64,000 nucleotides of DNA from Mytilus galloprovincialis. Lineage: Eukaryota; Mollusca; Bivalvia; Mytilida; Mytilidae. The DNA is taken from positions 12,276,101 through 12,340,100 of the forward strand of contig NC_134845.1 of the NCBI RefSeq assembly GCF_965363235.1, read 5' to 3'. The notes below the pieces were generated by a model. It did not search any database. It was given only the letters and a program-made list of their open reading frames with translations, and had not been told where the DNA came from. Shown here piece after piece: positions 1 through 13,200 of the stretch; position 1 is the stretch's first letter, and each line of letters starts with the position of its first letter. The position numbers and the translations under genes were made by a program.

Positions 1-102
1 CCAATGGAAATACCCTAGCTAAGAGGTGCATGATTACTTCACGGATTACATGTATTGGTAAACATTACAAATAAAGTACGACTTCAGTTTTATATAATTG
101 TA

Positions 103-1126
103 TTCTGATTTATTTAGAGACACCAGCGCCTATACATGACTATAATCCTTGACTTCTTATTTATTTAGAGACACCAGCGCCTTTACATGGCTATAATCCT
201 TGGCTTCTGATTTATTTACAGACACCAGCGCCTATACATGGCTATAATCCTTGACTTCTGATTTATTTAGAGACACCAGCGCCTATACATGGCTATAATC
301 CTTGACTTCTGATTTATTTAGAGACACTAGCGCCTATACATGGCTATAATCCTTGACTTCTGATTTATTTAGAGACACCAGCGCCTATACATGGCTATAA
401 TCCTTGACTTCTGATTTATTTAGAGACACCAGTGCCTATACATGGCTATAATCCTTGACTTCTGATTTATTTAGAGACACCAGCGCCTATACATGGCTAT
501 AATCCTTGACTTTTGATTTATTTAGAGACACCAGCGACTTTACATGGCTATAATCCATGACTTCTGATTTATTTAGAGACACTAGCGCCTATACATGGCT
601 ATAATCCTTGACTTCTGATTTATTTAGAGACACCAGCGACTTTACATGGCTATAATCCTTGACTTCTGATTTATTTAGAGACACCAGAGCCTTTACATGG
701 CTATAATCCTTGGCTTCTGATTTATTTAGAGACACCAGCGCCTATACACGGCTATAATCCTTTACTTCTGATTTATTTAGAGACACCAGCGCCTATACAT
801 GGCTATAATCCTTGACTTCTGATTTATTTAGAGACACTAGCGCCTATACATGCCTATAATCCTTGACTTCTGATTTATTTAGAGACACCAGCGCCTATAC
901 ATGGCTATAATCCTTGACTTCTGATTTATTTAGAGACACCAGCGCCTATACATGGCTATAATCCTTGACTTCTGATTTATTTAGAGACACCAGCGCCTAT
1001 ACATAGCTATAATCCTTGACTTCTGATTTATTTAGAGACACCAGCGCCTATACATGGCTATAATCCTTGACTTCTGATTTATTTAGAGACACCAGCGCCT
1101 ATACATGGCTATAATCCTTGACTTCA
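103..1126. repeat. 51-bp minisatellite, about 20 copies
   Basis: The unit runs gacttctgatttatttagag and continues through acaccagcgcctatacatgg. About 20 head-to-tail copies show only scattered substitutions, such as gcc/gac and tagag/tacag. It lies in intron 2 of the SLC5-like gene. Every unit contains stop codons, so it is not coding. Confidence 0.95.
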
Positions 1127-1196
1127 AAACAACTTACACGTCCCATTTCCATTTCGTTCAAATTTGATCATTATATTTCTCCAACTTTGTACTCAC

Positions 1197-2801
1197 CGGT
1201 ATCCAGTGCATTGATTTTCCAGCCAAAAAGTATCCTGTTGTGTTGCCTCTGTTTGGACGACATGTTGACTAAAATCATACAATTATAAAATATGCATTAA
1301 AAAATCTATGCATATATGTATAAAATAAATATATCCTTTGAACTTATCAGGTTTTATTTAAGAATTGAATGCTCTTTTTTGTAAATTTATTGGGGTGTAA
1401 AAGCGTTGACCGAAGTACATTTTGTATGAAGCGCGGAAGCGCTTCATACTAAAAATGTGCGCACGGTCAACGCTTTTACAACCCTATAAAGTTACAAAAA
1501 AAAGCATTCAATACTTATAATTACATTTTTACCTGTAGGATCATGAAAATACGCCTTTTATCAAGTTTTTATTTCATTTACCTGTGCACTTTATTGTGGG
1601 ACCTCGTGTCATCATGAATCAAAAGTTGCATTGTGTAATGCAATTGATTAAGGAATATCACGAGATTGCTAGTTAACCAATCAGAATAACGTATTATAAT
1701 GAAACATACATCTAATGTAATTATACAACATAATTGTTTGCTTACATTGTACGAATTGTTCAAATATTTGTTGCTGCATAGTTGAATTGACTAGATGGTA
1801 GAATTTATGATTTACATAATTTCGAATCATTGTAGCATGTATTTTTCGGGGAGAAATTGTGATTCACCTTTTTTGCAGTTTGAAATACGACTCAAATGTT
1901 TATTTGAAATTTGGTTTTCTCTTTTGCGGCACAATTATGTTTCCCGCAAAGTTCTTGATGCCAATGTTTAGAAAAGGGTTGGAAGATACAAATAGTCAAA
2001 GTATGGTAATATATGAAAGTGTAAGCAAGCATATTTGATTATCAGCGGCATAGTAGTTACTAAAAGCTTGCTTTTAGTATTTTCTTTTGTATGGTACAAG
2101 TATTATTCAGTGGTATTTACTTGTACTTATTTACTGATTTCATCGTCTTGTGTTGTAAGGGTGAATGCATTCTCAGGACCCGTTTTTATTGTGTGCTCTT
2201 TTATTAACATATGGACACAACTTCCGTTCTTCTAACTACCGTAATACAGAGGGATAGTAGAACTTTTTTTTAACTAAGCTTTATGTTATAAATCCTGTCC
2301 AAAGGGATGAACTTTGTCAGTGATTGCCTTGTGATTTTGATGTTATAATAGACGTTTTAGTAGTATCAGCAAATTTTATTCGCAATTTGTCTTTAGTACA
2401 TGTATTAAAGACATTAGAGTTTCCTATATGACTCATGTTTATACATTTGCCTATAGTTAAAGACCCTAGCATACTCATCAATAATTGTCTTTCTGCTTTG
2501 TATCGTCAATACGTCATTGTCATATCCCCACATCACCCTACATTCATATCAAAATTTTTGCTTTAAGTCAGAAGTCTTAGGTACGACAAACACGACACCA
2601 GAGGTTAATATCTTTATCTATCGATTCTTGTACATACCCAATAATTGTCAACATAACAGTACTTTTCGAAACTAAAACCAAACGTAAAGTACATGTTATT
2701 TTCAGGGACGAAACATCACTTACCCAAATTCCGACACATAAAACTGCAATAAAATAGATCCCTATAACAACATAGTCAATGGTATCTAGACTGTCAGCCA
2801 T
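1197..2801 (-). CDS. SLC5-family sodium/solute cotransporter, 5' end only (exons 1 and 2)
   Basis: Two coding exons are visible on the minus strand. Exon 1 is 2801-2724, beginning MADSLDTIDYVV and ending GIW, followed by a strong gtaagtg donor. Exon 2 is 1268-1197, 24 codons between a ttttag acceptor and a gtgagt donor; it reads through PNRGNTTGYFLAGKSM and ends HWIP. Both junctions are phase 0. A hydrophobic first helix followed by NRG-T-x-GYFLAGKSM is the hallmark start of SLC5 transporters (SGLT, SMCT, SMVT and relatives), which move a solute with sodium across the plasma membrane. The substrate cannot be told from 50 residues. The remaining exons lie left of base 1. Intron 1 (1269-2723) holds a palindrome and intron 2 holds a 51-bp minisatellite. 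The start is the first ATG before the helix. Nothing coding is visible upstream between 2802 and 3630. Confidence 0.85.
1355..1520. mobile_element. MITE-like near-perfect palindrome
   Basis: The left arm, from attgaatgct through tgtaaaagcgttgaccg, is mirrored by the right arm, cggtcaacgcttttaca through agcattcaat. The centre is a second palindrome, gtatgaagcgcggaagcgcttcatac split around position 1435. The whole 160-bp unit could fold into one hairpin. It sits in intron 1 of the SLC5-like gene. No transposase is present and I could not define a target duplication. Confidence 0.75.
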
Positions 2802-3631
2802 TGATCAAGATTTCTTTATTCTGATAAGATGGACATTGAGGATTAAATTGATAAGATAGAGCTGGGAGATCTTGTGAGAATATGTACAGTGGTTTAAATA
2901 TAGTAACTTAAACCAATTGGGGAAATAATAAAAACATTTTAAAAATAGTTTCTTAAAGTTTCAAGGTTGGTTCGAAGTATAGGGCGCTGCCCTACTGACT
3001 TTAACCTTTCTAGCTAATGCTGGTATTTGTATTTAAACATTAACATAGACTGATAAATGATATGTTTACTACTATCTATGTTATCTTGATGAGTGCTGTT
3101 TATCGGTACCAGTCGCCAAATAAGTTTTGAATTATATACTGGTATAAACTTAGTATGGTTTTGGACTGTTGGAAAACAAAATTACCGATCGATTGGTCTT
3201 AAATTTATACAGACGCTTCACACACAAACAATGTAAACATATTTTAAGAAAACCAGCTTGTCAGAATGATTGACATAAAGATCGTGTGTACTAGAAAACG
3301 AATAAAACGGCAATGATCAAAATCTGAATTTTTAAACCTCTACAGGTAAAAACATTGAAACCCTATTCTATGTTCACTGAATATTAATAACATAGATTAA
3401 AATTAACTTTTGAAAAGGACAATTATTGCATGATGTACGACTTGATAAACTTGTAGCACCAAAAACACCGAAAACTGATCAGCATGCTCTTAAAACTATT
3501 TTCGAAAAGGGGATATGTGAAAAAAACATACAGATGAACCAAAATTTAAAAAAAGGACTTGCGTTGGCATTTTGTCAGGTGAAACTGCTTCATTCTTAAT
3601 ATAAAATGTGAACTTACGAGCATTATTCAAT
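2802..3631. other. Intergenic, 5' flank of the SLC5-like gene
   Basis: AT-rich sequence in which I see no exon, repeat or RNA gene. It should contain the promoter and any untranslated exon of the minus-strand cotransporter, but no convincing TATA box or other element stands out. Confidence 0.4.
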
Positions 3632-4790
3632 TCATGCTCGGACAATAGTGTAATATACTAGTGTATACTCGGTATATAGTTTAATACACCAATGTATGCT
3701 CGGTTTACAGTGTAATACAACCTATGTATCTCGGTTTATGGTGTAATACAACCTGTGTATGCTAGGCTTACAGTGAAATTCAACCTGTCAATCCTCGGTT
3801 TATAGTGTATAACAACCTGAGTGTGCTCAGCTTATGTCATACCCGTAGCCAGGGGGGGTAGGGGGGGTTCGGACGAACACCCCCCCCCCTTGAAATCAAA
3901 TAAGCACTGTTAAAGTCAACGTTTTGGTCAAATTGTGACTGTTAAAGTCGATTTCATGAGTCCAACGAACCCCCCTTGGAAATACGGGCCTGTATGTTGT
4001 AATACAACATGTGTATGCTCGGTATATAGTGTTATACAACATGTGTATCTCGACTTATAGTGTAATACAACATGTGTATCTCGGCTTATATTGTAATACA
4101 GCCTATGTATTTTCGGTTTATATTGTAATACAACCTGTGTATGCTTGACTCATAGTTTAATACAACCACAGTGTGCTCGGCTTTTATTGTAATACAACCT
4201 GTGTATGATCGGTATATATTGTAATACAACATGTGTATGCTAGACTTATAGTGTAATACCACCTGCGTATGCTCCGCTAAAGTGTAATATAGCCTATGTA
4301 TTTTCGGTTTATATTGTACTACAACCTGTGTATGCTATGCTTATAGTGTAATACAACCTGTGTATCTCGGCTTATAGTGTAATACTACATGTGTACGCTA
4401 GACTTATAGTGTAATACAACATGTGTACGCTAGACTTATAGTGTAATACCACCTGCATATGCTCGGCTAAAGTGTAATATAGCCTATGTATTTTCGGTTT
4501 ATATTGTAATACAACCTGTGTATGCTATGCTTATAGTGTAATACAACCTGTGTATCTTGGCTTATTGTGTAATACTACATGTGTACGCTAGACTTATAGT
4601 GTAATACAACATGTGTACGCTAGACTTATAGTGTAATATAACATGTGTATGCTAGGCTTATAGTGTAATACAACATGTGTATGCTAGACTTATAGTGTAA
4701 TACAACCTGCGTATGCTCAGCTTATAGCAAAATACAACCAGTGAATGATCGCCCAAAATTGTAATACAACTATAGTGTATTATCGGCCAA
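3632..4790. repeat. Degenerate ~32-bp tandem array
   Basis: The unit is roughly gtgtaatacaacctgtgtat followed by gctcggcttata. About 30 units vary in length and sequence, much more than the 51-bp and 58-bp arrays of this window, so the array looks old. A G/C-run element interrupts it near 3837-3994. Confidence 0.9.
3837..3994. mobile_element. Short MITE with G-run and C-run flanks, inserted in the 32-bp array
   Basis: The element starts catacccgtagccaggggg and ends ccccccttggaaatacgggcc. The ends are imperfect inverted repeats (cataCCCGTA against TACGGGcctgtatg). The array continues on both sides, so this is a later insertion. Similar G-run/C-run elements are common in invertebrate genomes. 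Exact borders and target duplication are uncertain by a few bases. Confidence 0.6.
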
Positions 4791-5554
4791 TTATAGACTT
4801 ACACAATTTCTTATAGAAATCATGTTAAAGGTTATGGCTACTTTATCTGATTATTCAAAAGTGTACTCTGCTAATATACATGTGTATTTTCCGAATAAGA
4901 ACGATCATCCAAAGAATCAGTACACTGTTTCTATCAACCAACTGTGAAACCACCAGAACAAGTACAAACATTTACAAACAAAACTCTGCAACAGATATCA
5001 CAGTGAGATGAGATACGTTGTAGGCTTCATGCGTTACTCTTAATCACTTGAACCAAACCAATAGACTGAAGATTGAAGGATCAAATAAGATATCCCACCT
5101 TTTGCAAAGCAAAAATAAAAATAAAAATATTGAGGCAAGAATTTAATAATGATGATGATTAAAATCCTATTTGTAAACAAATTTCTCTTTACTTTGTTAA
5201 AAACTTTGACAAGTTGTAACATCGAACGTCATGTCAATGTTGATGTAGGGTGGTCGGAATCTGCATGAATTAGTAAGATAAAAACCCTGACAAACCTAGG
5301 GTGTCTCAGTGTAGCTAGAAGCATCCCAATCATGCTTCTTAAAAAGAGTTGCAAAACGTCATTGATCGAATAAGAGAAGTTGAGTTAATTTTATTTGAAA
5401 AAACCTTAATATGCATTTAATTTTCGATTAATTTACATGCCTTTTATGGTATTTAAGCTGAGTTTTCAGTGACCATAAGTACATGTATACGATATACTAT
5501 GCACGTATTAAAGTACTTATCACTTAAAATCGATAATTTATTATATATGAACAG
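4791..5554. other. Intergenic, nothing recognised
   Basis: No exon, repeat or RNA gene is apparent. The short minus-strand open frame at 5040-5222 is low-complexity and has no family features. Confidence 0.4.
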
Positions 5555-5886
5555 GGGTGAACTTTATTTCACATGACGAAAAAGAGGGTAAATTGACACA
5601 AGATTTTCTTATCAAATTAATTAAACTTCCCGAATACTATAAAAGGGAAATATTATCTAAATTAAGCCGAAAGAAACATCGGTCAATAAGACAATACAAT
5701 GGCACAATTTATGGAAACAAACTTGCTTATTTTGAAGACGACAATATTATTATTTTTGGTGGAATCGCATGGTCATATTTTATTACAAGGTATGAATTAT
5801 CAATTTGTGGAGACCGAAATGATATGTCTTACCAATTGACCATAAAAATAGAAAATGATACTGAGCATAGATTTCGTAGAAAATGA
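5555..5886 (+). CDS. Possible terminal exon of an unrecognised gene
   Basis: An open frame of 109 codons begins just after a candidate acceptor (atgaacag, ag at 5553-5554) and ends with TGA at 5884-5886. AATAAA follows only ten bases later (5896-5901). There is no ATG at its head, so if real it is a last exon or a retrocopy. The peptide (VNFISHDEKEGKLTQ onward) has a basic patch KLSRKKHRSIR near residue 45 and hydrophobic stretches such as NIIIFGGIAWSYF. I do not recognise it. No joining upstream exon was found between 4.8 and 5.5 kb. It could be a decayed gene fragment or chance. Confidence 0.3.
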
Positions 5887-5901
5887 GAAATCTTAAATAA
5901 A

Positions 5902-6146
5902 TTACAATATTATTTTGTATTTTTAAAGAAAAAAAAGAATGCAAAAGCAGTTTTATTAAATATACAAGAAAGTAGATGTGGTTTATTAGTAAATGGGACA
6001 GTAAAGTAATCTAGCAACATAACTTTTTAAAAAAAAAGAAATACACTTGTATTGAAAGCACGAAGCACTGCAAAAACATTTACAATGCAAAGATGCCGAA
6101 AACCGATTTATAAAAACGAAAACAATCTATAACAACACTGTCGACA
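5902..6146. other. Spacer, nothing recognised
   Basis: AT-rich with several A runs. No feature could be supported. Confidence 0.4.
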
Positions 6147-6368
6147 TGATTACTTTCATAGTGATATAGATTATACCACAATGTTGACTATTGTTACTTT
6201 CATAGTGATATAGATTATAACACAATGTTGACTATTGTTACTTTCATAGTGATATAGATTATAACACAATGTTGACTATTGTTACTTTCATAGTGATATA
6301 GATTATAACACAATGTTGACTATTGTTACTTTCATAGTGATATAGATTATAACACAATGTTGACTATT
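6147..6368. repeat. 44-bp tandem repeat, 5 copies
   Basis: Five nearly identical head-to-tail units start with gttactttcatagtgatata and end with cacaatgttgactatt. The last part of the unit is the beginning of the dispersed repeat that follows at 6369, so the array appears to have grown from the edge of that element. Confidence 0.95.
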
Positions 6369-6650
6369 GTACCCCTTTTCTATACATTTGTTTCTATTAC
6401 GTCTGTTTGTTTTGTTCACACATCGTTGTCAATATGATAGAATTTTATGCGACTCTCATACCAGCAAGAGAGCCTGCTTTCAAAGTCTTTCAAACCGTGT
6501 TTAGTCTACCATTTTCTACATAAGAAAATGTCTGTACCAAGTCAGGAATATGACAGTTGTTATCCATTGGTTTGATGTGTTTGAGCTTTTGATTTTTCAA
6601 CTTTCCGATTTGAATTTTCCTCGGAATTCTGTATTTTTGTAATTATATTT
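6369..6650 (+). repeat. Dispersed mussel repeat, family C
   Basis: Contains tgtcaatatgatagaatttt, gcgactctcataccagcaag and aagtcaggaatatgacagtt in that order. A second copy in the same orientation lies at 52915-53245 and a short inverted piece at 45832-45895. I see no protein-coding capacity. Confidence 0.8.
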
Positions 6651-7284
6651 TTTGCTAATTTTCGCTTCTTTGAATTCAATTTCAATGGAATAAACTTCTG
6701 TATAGAATATTAAGATAAAGGGTAATTCTTTTCTTACCATGTTTTTTTTTTAATCAATATGTTCTTACTTTAATAATTCTGAAACAGTTCTGATGATCAG
6801 TAAGCCATAAGCCATTTAGGGATTTTTCAGCCAATAAGCTGAAAAGATATTTACTGTCAATCATACGAGATCAAACATATAGATTGTATGTTTTGAAACG
6901 GATACTACTGTTATATGTGAAGTCAATATTTCTACACATCACATTAGATGTTGTTTTACAAATGGTACCCTATGACCTTATGCTGATTCATTGTTCGGTT
7001 CCGACGATAGTTTTTTGTAAAGAAATATTCTTATTAAACTAAATTATATTTTCACAAATCAGTACAACATTTCTTAACCTAAAAGTTTTTAGGTCCACAT
7101 GCCCTCAGTTTTCTGGTTCAACTTGTTTTCTATATCGTCATGCCCCGGTCTTTTTTAGCCAATTACATGTTTTTGGGTTTTTTCTCATTGTTGAAGGTTG
7201 TCAAGTGTGGGATATAGGTTACGTACACCCATTTTATTTTTATTCTGACGTATTTTTGTTTGCATTCTAACATATTTGTTTCAG
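6651..7284. other. Region upstream of the first visible laccase exon
   Basis: The missing signal-peptide exon of the laccase should lie here or further upstream. I looked for an ATG plus hydrophobic run ending in a phase-1 donor and found nothing convincing. Some text near 7140-7215 resembles dispersed family A. Confidence 0.35.
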
Positions 7285-10200
7285 ACTACAAGGAACATCC
7301 GTGCATTAGACCATGTAAGACGGATCATCCAATGACATGTGAATATAACTTTACAGTTGAATACTATTATACTCTTACAAAGTCTTGTTACGAATGTCCT
7401 TACAATACAACTGATTGTGGACGACCTCATTGTGTTCCAGCGGATGGGAATCAAAGGGGAATAATCACAGTGAACAGGATGTTACCGGGCCCTGGTATAC
7501 ATGTAAGATATATAAATTTATCCAATTAGTCTGTTCTAAAATCAAAACAAACCTCTGTACAAACAACGATTGTTAGCTTAATTTTTGTCCACTCTTAGGG
7601 GAGCTTGACATTTATTTGGGGGGAAATTATCACAAAAATCGACACCTACTTTCGAAGATGAGAATTAAGTATTCAAATGTCTGCAAAAACATTCAAAATT
7701 TTACGTACACCATGTTTAAGATTCAAGTTATAAGTTTAAATATCGATTTTTGAATTTTCGGGGTGAAAAACAAAAAAAATCGTGTTTTTGCCTTAAGCAA
7801 ATATCACTCTGTAAATATTAGACCAATTGGGCAATTATCTATCTTAGAACAGTGTATCCAATTTCATTATGTATGGTAATTACATTTCATTGTATCGTTT
7901 CTTTTGCTGACTAGTATATTAACAGACAAAATGTCGTGTATCAGTTCTCTATACTCTATTACATTGTACAACTTCACGCACATCTAGCTTTATTACGAAG
8001 ATTAAAATTTCTATTTTGTCAGGAATCAAAATTATTCAAACCTAATTTCAAACATTAAGACAACATTTTAAATATATGATGCGATCATTTATTTACACTG
8101 ATTTTTCAGAGAGTTATATGTTTTACAATGGGCACCAGTTGTACACAGTTTCTCCTGATTTAATTTCTTTTTATAATATGAGGTCAGCATACCCTCATCA
8201 CGTTAAACTCAGCCTTTAAAGTTTCAAACTATTTTTTTAATGTAAAATATTTAAAGAGTCTAGACTTTAAATTTGTTTTCATCATAAGGATATTACAAAA
8301 TGAAATAAAACTTCTTTTAATCGATCTAAAGGAAATTTTAACCTCTTATGTAATATCTGTAATGCAATTCATGTGTCGCAAGGACAAATAACCAGGTACA
8401 CGTATATCAAGGAATCATTTTACCAAGAGAGCATGTGTCCCTAAAATCAGATAAATTGATAAAACGAAACAAAGTACAAAGTGTTAACCGTTATTCCTTT
8501 AGTAAGTTAAAACACCTTACGTAATCATTAAAATGACAATAAATGTCCAATCAATACTTTAACGAATGTGTCATCCGAACAATTGTGTATGCGTTCGGTT
8601 GCACGTAATTCCTTTATTGAGTGATTGGTTTGCAAATACAATTCAACAAATCTAAAAGGAAGCAGTTAAGATAAGCAAACAAGGCGGTAAATACCGACTG
8701 GTTTTCATAAGGAAATCGGAAAAATAGTCTTGAAAACTGTTGCTGAACAACAGATTATACAGATCCCTTATTAACACTTCTGATTGGTCTTCCTCATCAT
8801 ACAGATCCCTTATTAACATTTCTGATTGGTCTTCCTCATCATACAGATCCCTTATTAACATTTCTGATTGGTCTTCCTCCATATAAAGATCCCTTATTAA
8901 CATTTCTGATTGGTCTTCCTCATCATACAGATCCCTTATTAACATTTCTGATTGGTCTTCCTCATCATACAGATCCCTTATTAACATTTCTGATTTGTCT
9001 TCCTCCATATAAAGATCCCTTATTATCACTTCTGATTGGTCTTCCTCATCATACAGATGCCTTATTAACATTTCTGATTGGTCTTCCTCCATATAAAGAT
9101 CCCTTATTAACAATTCTGATTGGTCTTCCTCATCATACAGATGCCTTATTAACATTTCTGATTGGTCTTCCTCCATATAAAGATCCCTTATTAACACTTC
9201 TGATTGGTCTTCCTCATCATACAGATGCCTTGTTAACACTTCTGATTGGTCTTCCTCCATATAAAGATCCCTTATTAACACTTCTGATTTGTCTTCCTCA
9301 TCATACAGATGCCTTATTAACATTTCTGATTGGTCTTCCCCCTTTGATTGATATACTCTAATTGAAATATTTTTTTCGGTCTTAAACTTTTGCTTTTATT
9401 TTCATTATTGTCTCTTCGTATGTTTTTATTTGTACGATAACATCAGTATTCTACATGTGTTTCAAACAACCATTAAACCATGTGTATGTTTTCAGGTATG
9501 TTACAATGATACTATAGTTGTAAATGTTCATAATAAGCTGGAGGGTAGCGAAGGAACATCTGTACACTGGCATGGTATACACCAGAGAGAGTCACAATTC
9601 ATGGATGGTGTAGCCATGGTAACACAGTGTCCAATACTACCATACACTTCATTCCAGTACAAGTACGTTAACAGTGTGAAAAACTAGACTAAGTATTATT
9701 TGCATTATGGGGGATTTTAAAAACAAACTCAGAGATAAACAAGTACGTTAAAAACAGTGTGAAAAACTAGTATTATTTACATTGTGGGGGATTTTAAAAA
9801 CAAACTCAGAGATAAACGCAGCTTTAAAGAAATGAACCCATACATAGTTCACTACAGTAATTTAGCAGTAATGTTTATCTGACTTTATCTGATCTTCAAT
9901 AATGCAAACAAAATTAATGCTTGAAAATATAAGACATTGAATATCCAGCATACTCGTATTTATTTTTAGACATTTATTTATTTCGACTAAGTATTGTAGC
10001 AAGGTCAGTGTAATAACCCATGTATCCAACTTGTAATCACTTTGCCACACATTATATCAAGGCTTTACATATAAAGATCGGACATATAAATCCAAATACA
10101 AATTCTAACGTTGTATCTCTAGATTTAAGGCATCGACATCAGGAACACACTTTTGGCATGCTCACTCAGGATTACAGAGATCTGATGGTTTCTTTGGACC

Positions 10201-13200
10201 GTTAGTCATACGGCAAACCCCAGAACAAGATCCACAGTACAGCATGTACGACATTGACACACCAGAGTATACAGTAATCATCAACGATTGGTTGACAGAG
10301 CTGTCAATCAACAAATTTGCTCATCATTATCTTGCAGACGGTGACAATAAACCAGCATCAATGCTTATAAACGGTACAATTTTTGGCATATTGTTTACAC
10401 GAGACATCTAAATGCATAGAGTGAAAAACTACAATACAATAACAAAATAACACAATAAAACTAAACATGTGTTTTTCAACTGTAGACAGGCACTTGTCTC
10501 CTATTTTTTTAATATACCTTATAATATAACAGTGCAATTTAAGATATAAAGGAACTTATTTTTTGAGACAAGTGCCTGTGGACATTACTCATAACATATT
10601 AGACTTTGGTACAATTTGGAATTACTAGATTTTTAGAAAATGACTTGTAAACTCATCTAGATACAGCTATTATAGGAATCCACAAAAAAAACCGTCTTCA
10701 AACTTTACGAGTAGGGTTTTCATAATGATGTTTTACTTGAGCAATGGTTGGGTTATTTGATGAATGTAAAACCTTGTCTAATATCTAGATTTTGCTCATT
10801 TTTTCTAGGACTGCGTGGTCTCTATAATGCATGGGAATTTAAACAATTATAGTGCAAATGCGATGTTTTGGCAATTCCTCACAAACAAAGATCTTTTTTC
10901 TTTTTTTTTCTTTTCTTAAAAGGGGAACGAGTTCTGTCTAATGCATATCTCGTCTTTAATGAAGACAGTTTTTAAAGGCTCTTTCTAGAATAGAGTTGAT
11001 TTTAGTTACACACACGTACAGATTACCATTATCGATTTCAAATATGTCTCCCTAATCTCTCCATAGTACGTATTCTTTCGGTATAGACTGGCTTCATCTT
11101 CTTATATCTCATATATAATATTTTGATACACTTATATATTATCATCAGTTAAGTTTTTATATTTCTTTTGTTTCTATTCAGTATTTTATGTTTTAGGAAA
11201 GGGAGCGTTTCAGAAGTTTACGACGCCTACAGGAGGTGAAGTATACACGCCATTTGAATTTTTTACAATCGACTCTGGTCGCCGATACCGCTTTCGACTG
11301 ATCAGTAACGGTCTGCTTTATTGTCCAAAACACATTTCTATTGATGACCACAACTTAACAGTTATAGCTACGGACGGAACTCCAATCGAACCAATAGAAG
11401 TGGAAAGTCTGATAATGTACAACGGAGAGCGGTATGACGTCATCATAAACGGTGATCAGCCGGTTGACAATTACTGGATGAGAGTAGTAGGACTTGCAGA
11501 CTGCGAAGTTAAAAATGCTTCACAGCTGGCTATAATAAGATATCGAGGAGCCAATGAGACTGACCCCTCGGAATCAAGATTTCATGACGATGTAAACAGA
11601 GATGGAAAGGTATATAGAAGTCCCTAGTTTGGTTTTATAAGTTGTAAGTTCCGACCTTTGGAGACTGTGTTAGTTGTTTCACACTCCTGTAGTACATGAG
11701 GTTATACATACAGAGTATATATGAATGACAAAAAATCATGGCTTTTTGTAAAATGTCATTCTTTTTAAAATAATAGATCTAAACCCTTCATAAATTATAA
11801 ATAGTTTATAAATAAAAAAAAAGGACATTGAAAGACCTCAACGAAGCAATGATCTAACTATAAATACTCAATGATTAAATGGAGTTGAAATAAAGTAAGA
11901 TGGACACTTTGAGATCAATGTATGGCTATTGATTATTAACGAATTCAAAAAAGTACGTTTTATATGACATTACACCATATCTTAAACTTTGGAACAATAT
12001 AACATGGACACAACAAGTGTTTGCTCGAGTTACATAGTAAGGTCACATCAACGTTGAACCTTGTAACCTTGAAGAACGACAACCATCGGTAAAGGTTTGG
12101 ATAAAAAAAAAGAATAAACTAAAAAACTACAAAGACGACATCAATTGAATAAACTGAGTACCTGAAACGATAGACAAACATAAACCTCTAAAGAGTACTT
12201 TGTAAGAATGCTCGTTGCACGAAAAACAAATTATGTTCTGGTTGCAGAATGTTAATTAGTTTATATTTCGATATTGGTGTTATTTATACATAAACATTAT
12301 TACAAATCGTTTAAACATATATTATGTTAAGACAGTAATATTTTATTTCTACCATCTTTTTAATTAAAGAAACTGAACCCATTGAATTCCCAAGAGACAG
12401 AGACACTCATTCCAGTCTCCAGTTTGGTATCAAAACTTGACGACGATGCATCACTGAAAGATGTTCCGGACAAACGCTTTTATTTGGCGATGGATTTCTA
12501 CAATATCAGTAACTACCGATTAAATGATATGTACCAAATGCATGACCATGACCATATCCATTATACACCACAGATTAATCACATCTCTAACACATTACCA
12601 CCGTCACCAGTGTTATCACAATTTAATGACATCCCAAAGGTAAGTTGAAAATGAAATAAGAAGATGTGGTTTGATTTCCAATGAGACAACTCTCCACAAG
12701 AAACCAAAAGGACACAGACATAAGTTATAGAACATTAATTATGATAATGGAATAAATAAACAGCTCTCTCACAAGCATAAAACCTCTAGCTGTAAAAATA
12801 TAAGGGCATACACTAGTATAGTCACGGGGACACATTTTACTGCATCCACACAGCACGAGTAACAAACCTTGCAGTAATTATAAAAAAAAAAGATGATGTG
12901 GTATGATTGCCAATGAGACAACACTCCAAATTATACCTGCAAAACAAAAACAAAAACATGACAAGTTCCATTATTAGCAGATTTTTCACTGGAAATAACC
13001 TGATAGTAGGTGAAAAATTAAGAACTATTCTCACACATGCACATAAACGAAGTCATACTTTGTACAAATTAATACATTAACCATAAAAACAATCCAGAAG
13101 AAACAGGTGCATTAACTAACTTAATTTATCAATAAATTCGTTTGTTGTAGGAATTACTATGCAATCCAGAGACCCTGAGTAAGACAACCGACTGTACCAA

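Noticed and set aside
7098-7215. Short hydrophobic frames (MPSVFWFNLFS, MFLGFFSLLKVV) as the missing laccase signal-peptide exon
   Set aside because: Neither has a convincing donor in the required phase before its stop, and the second overlaps text resembling a dispersed repeat.
8652-9323. Minus-strand open frame of 223 codons as a gene
   Set aside because: It is the 42-bp minisatellite read in a frame kept open by a period divisible by three, inside a laccase intron.
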